11,647 nucleotides of DNA from Planctomycetota bacterium (GTDB taxonomy: Bacteria; Planctomycetota; PUPC01; DSUN01), in assembly GCA_016872875.1 (NCBI GenBank), contig VGYW01000268.1, positions 1 through 11,647 on the forward strand, in the 5' to 3' direction. Positions 7,271-11,647 of the stretch are shown here, in pieces; the stretch's first letter is position 1, and each line of letters opens with the position of its first letter. The notes beneath the pieces were generated by a model that had not been told where the DNA came from, ran no database searches, and saw only the letters and a list, made by a program, of their open reading frames with translations. The position numbers and the translations under genes are program-made.

Positions 7271-8455
7271 ATGGACGCTTGCGCGCAGGAGGCCCGTGCC
7301 GGACGCACGCGGCGGGTGCTCGTGGTGGAGGATGAAGAAGGCATCAGGGCACTCCTCGAGACGGCGCTCGCCGCCAACCGCTATGCCGTGGCCGCCTTCC
7401 CCGACGCCGAGCAGGCCCTCGCCGCGGGCCGCGCCGACGGCTTCGACGTGGCCGTGGTGGACATCCGGATGCCGGGCATGGACGGCCTCGAGCTCTCGCG
7501 CGCCCTGCGCGGCAAAGACTCCGACCTGCCGGTGATCATCGTGACCGCGCACGCCGACGTGGACTCTGCCCGCGAGGCGATCCGCCTGGGGGCCTACGAC
7601 TACATCGCCAAGCCGTTCGACCTGGACGACGTGCTGCTGAGCGTGGCGCGCGCGGCCGAGCGGCGCGCACTCCTCGCCGAGAACCGCGCCTACCAGCGCG
7701 ACCTCGAATCACGAGTGGAGGAACGCACCCACCAGCTCTGCGAGGCCATGCACCGCGTCGAGCAGTCCTTCCAGGAGATCCAACGGGCGCACCTCGAATC
7801 CATCTTCGTCCTCTCACGCGTCACCGAGCTCAACGACGAGTACACCGGCAACCACATCCGCCGCGTGAGCGCCTGCTGCGAAGAGGTCGCCAAGGCCCTC
7901 GGCTGCCCCCCCGAGTTCGTCGAGCAGATAACCTACTCCAGCCCCATGCACGACATCGGCAAGATCTCTGTCCCCTCCGGCATCCTCTCCAAGCCCGGAA
8001 AGCTCACCCACGACGAGTTCGAGATCGTCAAGCAGCACACCGTCAACGGCGCACGCGTCCTCGAGGGCATCCCCTTCCTCACGATGGCCCGCGAGATCGC
8101 CCTCACGCACCACGAGCGCTACGACGGCTCGGGCTACCCCCGCGGCCTGAAGGGCGAGGGCATCCCGCTCTCCGGGCGCATCGTGGCCCTGGCCGACGTC
8201 TTCGACGCCCTCATCTCCCGGCGGCCCTACAAGCAGCCCTACACCTTCGAGGCATCGCTCGACACCATGTCGCGCGAGTCGGGCAAGCACTTCGACCCCC
8301 GGGTCCTCGCCACCTTCCTGGGCCTGGCCGAGCGTGTCCGCGAGATTGCCGACCGGCTCCGCGACGTAGCCGACCCCGCCCCCTCGTCCCCCGCCCCTGG
8401 CCTCGCGGCCCTCCTCCACCTCGCCCCCAAGCCCACGCCGTCATCCGTCCCATAG
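7271..8455 (+). CDS. Response regulator with HD-GYP domain (probable cyclic-di-GMP phosphodiesterase)
   Basis: A 394-residue RpfG-like protein: receiver (~14-128), coiled-coil linker (~130-175) and HD-GYP domain (~178-350). Receiver residues: Glu20/Asp21, phosphoacceptor Asp64 (AVVDIRMPGMDG), Thr92 and Lys114. HD-GYP motifs: GNHIRRVS (193-200), HDIGK (227-231), THHERYDGSGYP (279-290, with the GYP signature), ALADVFDAL (306-314) and SGKHFDP (337-343). Known active members hydrolyse cyclic-di-GMP to pGpG or GMP with a bound di- or tri-iron centre; all the His/Asp ligands I would expect are present, so activity is likely. The tail (~368-394) is Pro/Ala-rich. ATG at 7271 is chosen because GGAG (7259-7262) lies eight bases upstream; ATG 7253 has no good site, and earlier in-frame codons would place the hairpin repeats in the protein. 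It would lower cyclic-di-GMP, usually favouring motility over biofilm. Confidence 0.94.
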   Translation: MDACAQEARAGRTRRVLVVEDEEGIRALLETALAANRYAVAAFPDAEQALAAGRADGFDVAVVDIRMPGMDGLELSRALRGKDSDLPVIIVTAHADVDSAREAIRLGAYDYIAKPFDLDDVLLSVARAAERRALLAENRAYQRDLESRVEERTHQLCEAMHRVEQSFQEIQRAHLESIFVLSRVTELNDEYTGNHIRRVSACCEEVAKALGCPPEFVEQITYSSPMHDIGKISVPSGILSKPGKLTHDEFEIVKQHTVNGARVLEGIPFLTMAREIALTHHERYDGSGYPRGLKGEGIPLSGRIVALADVFDALISRRPYKQPYTFEASLDTMSRESGKHFDPRVLATFLGLAERVREIADRLRDVADPAPSSPAPGLAALLHLAPKPTPSSVP

Positions 8456-8516
8456 CCCACCGGCCGATCACAATCTCTCACAATTCCACGTGTACCAGTT
8501 TTCGGGGGCATGCGAC

Positions 8517-8580
8517 GTCGGAAAAGACACCCGCTGTCTTTTGCCGGAACGGCCCTTCGGGTGCTTCGCACAAAAGACAG
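8517..8580. repeat. Degenerate copy of the recG-embedded hairpin element, between convergent genes
   Basis: The left arm (8517-8543) is identical over 27 nt to the left arm of the element inside recG (9208-9234). The right arm survives only as CAAAAGACAG (8571-8580) and then diverges; the loop is longer (8544-8570). The left arm folds on itself (AAAAGACA, 5-nt loop, TGTCTTTT), ending in a short T-run. It lies between the convergent HD-GYP and recG genes, where it could help end transcription in both directions. Confidence 0.85.
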
Positions 8581-8607
8581 GAGGGATTCCATGCCCCGGC
8601 CGCGGGC

Positions 8608-10707
8608 TCAGCCGACGGGGGCGAGGTCGAGGGCGTCGCCGTGGCGGGCGTGGACGGCTTGGCGGAGGCGGCGATGGGCGGCCCGCGAGAGGGCGGGGTC
8701 GCTCTCGACGAGGGCGAAGGCGTCGTGGCGGGCCTCCATCAGCAGGTGAATGTCCTCCGTGAAGTCCGCGATGGCGAGGGGCGGGAGGCCGTGCTGGCGG
8801 GTGCCGAGGAACTCGCCTGGCCCACGCCGCCGCAGGTCCTCCTCGGCGATGCGGAAGCCGTCGGTGGTCTCGGCCAGGACGGCGAGCTTGTCCGAGGCCT
8901 CGGGCTCGTCCACCATCAGGAGGCAGTGGGAGGGGTGTTCCCCCCTGCCGATGCGGCCGCGGAGCTGGTGGAGCTGGCTCAGGCCGTAGTACTCGGCGTG
9001 CTCGATGGCCATCACGGTGGCGTTGGAGACGTCGAGGCCGACCTCGACGACGGTGGTGCAGACGAGGAGGTGGGTCTGGCCCGCGCGGAAGGCGGCCATG
9101 CGCTCCTGCTTCTCCTCGGCCCTCAGTTGGCCGTGGAGCAGGCCGACCTGGTGGCCGGGGAAGATGTCGCGCTGGAGGTGGCCCACCATCTCGGCCGCCG
9201 CCTTGAGGTCGGAAAAGACACCCGCTGTCTTTTGCCGTTCGCACAAAAGACAGCGGGTGTCTTTTCCGACGAGCGGATAGACGACGTAGGCCTGGCGGCC
9301 TGCGGCGAGCTCGCGGCGGATGAGCTGCCAGGCCTCGGCCCGGCGGGTGGGGGGCACGATGGTGGTGGTGATGGGCTGGCGCCCGGGCGGCATCTCGTCG
9401 AGGGTCGAGAGGTCGAGGTCGCCGAAGACCGTGAGGGCGAGGGAGCGAGGGATGGGCGTGGCGGTCATCACCAACACGTCGGGGCGGGCGCCCTTCCAGC
9501 GAAGTGTGGCCCGCTGGAGGACGCCGAACTTGTGCTGCTCGTCCACCACGGCGAGGCCGAGGCGGGCGAACTCGACGTCGCTCTGGATGAGGGCGTGGGT
9601 GCCGACCACGAGGTCAACGCTGCCGCCGCGGATGGCGGCGAGGTTGGCGCGTCGTTCGGCGGCGGGCGCCCCTCCGAGCAGGAGCATCATCCGCACGCGG
9701 CTGCCGGCCAGGAGGCGCCCGAGGGTCCCGAAGTGCTGCTGGGCGAGGATTTCGGTTGGGGCCATGAGCGCGGCCTGGTGGCCGTTGGCGATGGCGGCGA
9801 GGATGGCGTAGGCGGCCACGACGGTTTTGCCAGAGCCCACGTCGCCCTGGAGGAGGCGGTTCATCGGGCGCGGGCTGGTCATGTCCGCGGCGATTTCAGC
9901 GATGGCCCGCTCCTGGGCGGCCGTGAGGCGGAAGGTGAATCGGCGGCGGATGCGCGCGTCTATCTTCGACGAGACGTCGAACGCGATGCCCTTCAGGTCG
10001 TGCTGGAGCGCGCGCTTGCGGAGCGCGACGGCGGTTTCGAGGACGAAGAACTCCTCGTAGGCGATGCGGCGGCGGGCCATCTCCGCCGCCTTCATCTGCT
10101 CGGGAAAATGAATCTGCTCGATGGCGTCGGCGATGGGGAGCAGGCGGCGCTTCTCGCGGAAGGCATCGGGGAAGAGCTCAGGCACCTCGCCACGAAATGC
10201 GTCGAGAGCCTCCCGCATCAGGCGCCGGAACCGCTTCTGGCCGATGCCGGCGGTCGCGGGGTAGATGGGCACGATGCGTTGGGCGTGGAGCGGCTCGTCG
10301 TCGCCCAGAACCTCGAATTCGGGCGAGAGCACGGAGAGGCGCTTGCCCATCGTGACCTTGCCCCAGAGGACGAGTTGCGTGCCCGGCCTTAGCTGCTTTG
10401 CGAGGTAGGGCATCCCGAACCAGAGTGCGGCGATCTGGCCAGTCGGGTCCTCGATGATGGCGGTGAGCACGCCGCCGCGGCCCCGCCACCAGCTCGTCCG
10501 CGCCTCGCGGACCGTGCCCGCGAGCGCCTCGTGCTGGCCGAGGGCCAGCTGCGAGATGGCCTTGAGCCGCGAGCGGTCCTGGTGAAGCCGCGGGAAGTGC
10601 CACAGCAGGCCGCGCACCGTGGCGATGCCCAGCTTCGCAAGGCGCTCGGCGACGGCTGGGCCGACCCCCTTCACCACGGCCACGGGTTGGTTCAGTGCAT
10701 CTGACAT
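8608..10707 (-). CDS. recG: ATP-dependent DNA helicase RecG
   Basis: A 699-residue helicase (E. coli RecG is 693) that reverses stalled forks and migrates branched DNA. It has the N-terminal helix-hairpin-helix/wedge region (KGVGPAVAERLAKLG, 13-27; wedge about 55-145), Walker A GDVGSGKT (288-295), APTEIL (316-321), DExH-type box DEQHKFGV (389-396), motif III MTATPIPR (414-421), VVEVGLDV (553-560), motif VI QLHQLRGRIGRGE (578-590) and the C-terminal RecG signature GPGEFLGTRQHG (629-640). All catalytic motifs are intact. Residues 480-500 are encoded exactly by a 63-bp perfect inverted repeat inserted between YVVYPLV and LKAAAEM, where relatives have a short acidic segment (from memory, EESE-like). 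The ATG complement is at 10705-10707; the promoter lies so close that the message may be nearly leaderless. It is convergent with the signalling genes. Confidence 0.96.
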   Translation of the reverse strand: MSDALNQPVAVVKGVGPAVAERLAKLGIATVRGLLWHFPRLHQDRSRLKAISQLALGQHEALAGTVREARTSWWRGRGGVLTAIIEDPTGQIAALWFGMPYLAKQLRPGTQLVLWGKVTMGKRLSVLSPEFEVLGDDEPLHAQRIVPIYPATAGIGQKRFRRLMREALDAFRGEVPELFPDAFREKRRLLPIADAIEQIHFPEQMKAAEMARRRIAYEEFFVLETAVALRKRALQHDLKGIAFDVSSKIDARIRRRFTFRLTAAQERAIAEIAADMTSPRPMNRLLQGDVGSGKTVVAAYAILAAIANGHQAALMAPTEILAQQHFGTLGRLLAGSRVRMMLLLGGAPAAERRANLAAIRGGSVDLVVGTHALIQSDVEFARLGLAVVDEQHKFGVLQRATLRWKGARPDVLVMTATPIPRSLALTVFGDLDLSTLDEMPPGRQPITTTIVPPTRRAEAWQLIRRELAAGRQAYVVYPLVGKDTRCLLCERQKTAGVFSDLKAAAEMVGHLQRDIFPGHQVGLLHGQLRAEEKQERMAAFRAGQTHLLVCTTVVEVGLDVSNATVMAIEHAEYYGLSQLHQLRGRIGRGEHPSHCLLMVDEPEASDKLAVLAETTDGFRIAEEDLRRRGPGEFLGTRQHGLPPLAIADFTEDIHLLMEARHDAFALVESDPALSRAAHRRLRQAVHARHGDALDLAPVG
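9208..9270. repeat. 63-bp perfect inverted repeat inserted in frame in recG
   Basis: The left arm 9208-9234 is the exact reverse complement of 9244-9270 (27 nt each), with the 9-nt loop CCGTTCGCA. Each arm also folds on itself through AAAAGACA/TGTCTTTT. The element is 63 nt, coincides with codons 480-500 of recG, and encodes VGKDTRCLLCERQKTAGVFS plus one more residue (Asp500). A degenerate sister copy lies downstream of recG at 8517-8580. Confidence 0.95.
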
Positions 10708-10717
10708 CTTCCGCGGG

Positions 10718-10747
10718 AGTATACCGGCGGCGCTGGGGACCGATCAA
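10718..10747 (-). promoter_or_regulatory. Sigma70-like promoter for recG
   Basis: On the minus strand, TTGATC (10742-10747, 4/6 matches) is followed after 18 nt by TATACT (10718-10723, 5/6 matches). The -10 ends only 10 bp before the ATG, so initiation would fall within about three bases of the start codon. Confidence 0.55.
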
Positions 10748-10778
10748 GCCCCGGGAGAGTGGAATGTCCGCGTACGTT

Positions 10779-10787
10779 TGCTATAAT
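10779..10787 (+). promoter_or_regulatory. Extended -10 promoter for the 10851-11279 gene
   Basis: TGCTATAAT: a perfect TATAAT (10782-10787) with the TGn extension (10779-10781). The -35 region is poor (GTGGAA at 17 nt spacing), as is usual for extended -10 promoters. Initiation near 10795 gives a leader of about 56 nt. It is divergent from the recG promoter, whose -35 ends 32 bp away. Confidence 0.6.
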
Positions 10788-10850
10788 GTGGGAAGCGATG
10801 CCCGGGCTTCGGGATTGCCAAGCGGCTTCTGGAATCCGAGGAGACAGCCC

Positions 10851-11279
10851 ATGACGACGAGGCTACAGTGGCTCTTTGGGATAGGCGCGGTGGCGCTCCT
10901 GGGGTGCGCGATGGCGCGCGCGGGCGAGGCGGATGAGCCTGCGCCCACCGCGGCGCCCAACGGCGCCCCGGCGGAGGAGGCCAGGCTCCCCGGCACGGGC
11001 CCACTGTCGCGCCTCGGACGCGGCCTGGGCAACATCGTGGTGTCGCCGCTCGAGGTCCCCGCCACGATGCTCCGCGTGGGCGGCGAGCGGAACGCCTTCT
11101 TCGGCTTCTGGGCGGGCGGCATGGAGGGCCTGGGCAACGGCCTCGTGCGCTTCTCGGCGGGGGTCCTTGAGACCATCACCGCGCCGATCCCCAGCGACGG
11201 CCTGCCGCTCTACAACAAGCGTCTGGGCGAACGCGCGCTCCCACCCCTGCGCCCGCCCAGCGGGATAACGAGGCCGTGA
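10851..11279 (+). CDS. Exported protein resembling the exosortase system-associated TIGR04073 family
   Basis: A 142-residue protein. The ATG at 10851 follows a GAGGAG ribosome site (10838-10843) and fits the extended -10 promoter upstream. Residues 1-24 form a signal peptide (MTTRLQ, then LFGIGAVALLGCAMARA); cleavage after ARA is likely, though LLGC at 16-19 could be a weak lipobox. A Pro/Ala-rich spacer (~27-46) leads to a conserved-looking domain: LSRLGRGLGNIVVSPLEVPA (51-70), then Gly-rich helices FFGFWAGGMEGLGNGLVRFS (83-102) and AGVLETITAPIP (103-114). The pattern of LGRGL-N plus PLE-P plus a Gly-rich amphipathic stretch plus G-x-E-T-x-P-x-P is what I recall for TIGR04073, small proteins found in genomes with exosortase sorting. 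Its biochemical role is unknown. No exosortase or PEP-CTERM gene is visible in the window. Transcribed alone, divergent from recG. Confidence 0.7.
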   Translation: MTTRLQWLFGIGAVALLGCAMARAGEADEPAPTAAPNGAPAEEARLPGTGPLSRLGRGLGNIVVSPLEVPATMLRVGGERNAFFGFWAGGMEGLGNGLVRFSAGVLETITAPIPSDGLPLYNKRLGERALPPLRPPSGITRP

Positions 11280-11290
11280 GGGAGGAGAGA

Positions 11291-11514
11291 CGACAGACGA
11301 CAGACGACAGAGGACAGACGACAGACGACAGACGACAGACGACAGAGGACAGAGGACAGAGGACAGACGACAGAGGACAGAGGACAGACGACAGACGACA
11401 GACGACAGAGGACAGAGGACAGACGACAGACGACAGAGGACAGAGGACAGACGACAGAGGACAGAGGACAGACGACAGAGGACAGAGGACAGACGACAGA
11501 GGACAGAGGGCAGA
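11291..11514. repeat. 32 tandem heptamers, CGACAGA/GGACAGA
   Basis: An uninterrupted run of 32 seven-base units, each (C or G)GACAGA, apart from one GGGCAGA in the last unit. It starts 12 bp after the stop codon of the 10851-11279 gene. Units with C first and G first are mixed; towards the right end the order settles into C-G-G triplets, a 21-bp higher-order repeat. Open frames run through it on both strands but show only repeat peptides, so it is not taken as coding. Confidence 0.97.
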
Positions 11515-11647
11515 GGGTACAACACCGACGGAAAGCTACCGCACTGGGGCGGAGTAGCCGCGCAGGGGGTGAGCGAGGGCGCGAAAGGTGCCGCCGACAG
11601 TTATGTCCTATGGAAGCGAGCGCACCACTTCTCCGGCTCGGCCATCA
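11515..11647. other. Right-edge sequence without a supported gene
   Basis: Unique sequence after the heptamer array. Two overlapping plus-strand frames are open to the edge, one from GTG at 11570 and one from ATG near 11602, but both are too short to judge and neither has a clear ribosome site at good spacing. The start of a gene that continues past the edge cannot be excluded. Confidence 0.3.

Noticed and set aside
9208..9270. Intrinsic terminator inside recG
   Set aside because: Although it is a perfect inverted repeat with short T-runs, the reading frame and all downstream helicase motifs are intact, so efficient termination here would destroy an otherwise conserved gene.
8641..10392. Long open frame on the strand opposite recG
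   Set aside because: It mirrors the codon structure of recG in GC-rich DNA and shows no domain; recG motifs on the minus strand are unmistakable.
11276..11557. Open frame across the heptamer array
   Set aside because: Heptamer arrays without stops are open in every frame on both strands, so openness is not evidence of coding here.

Overview
The window looks like a piece of a high-GC bacterial chromosome, most likely from the Planctomycetota or a neighbouring PVC lineage. This is inference from four things: the GC-rich codon use, an NtrC-type activator with a phosphorelay island, a small exported protein that resembles the exosortase-associated TIGR04073 family, and many 7-nt tandem repeats and hairpin repeats, some of them inside genes. 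No rRNA or tRNA gene, IS element or CRISPR array was seen.

Layout. 1-309 (minus) is the N-terminal part of an enolase-superfamily (mandelate racemase/muconate lactonizing type) enzyme that runs off the left edge. 467-1156 (minus) is a six-helix membrane protein of unknown function. It is divergent from 1288-1833 (plus), a small membrane-anchored protein with a good sigma70-like promoter. A gene-free stretch (1834-2206) then leads into five plus-strand signalling genes: a sensor-less histidine kinase (2207-3064), an NtrC-family activator with an intact GAFTGA motif (3274-4713), a receiver-histidine kinase protein (5411-6643), a lone receiver (6715-7113) and a receiver-HD-GYP protein, a probable cyclic-di-GMP phosphodiesterase (7271-8455). 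Convergent to these is recG (8608-10707, minus). Divergent from recG is the TIGR04073-like protein (10851-11279), followed by 32 tandem heptamers.

How the genes fit together. The five signalling genes carry all the parts of a branched phosphorelay: two kinases, four receivers, one sigma54-type transcriptional output and one cyclic-di-GMP output. None has a recognisable sensory or transmembrane domain, so the input must come from elsewhere.

The most unusual layer is repeat DNA. Heptamer tracts sit in frame inside three of the five signalling genes. A perfect 27-bp-arm inverted repeat is inserted as exactly 21 codons in recG. A 154-bp unit carrying a 34-bp palindrome is present in three tandem copies between the NtrC-type gene and the receiver-kinase gene. 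Nearly every other junction in the cluster holds a strong hairpin. The heptamer units are free of stop codons in all six frames, which may explain why they are tolerated inside genes.
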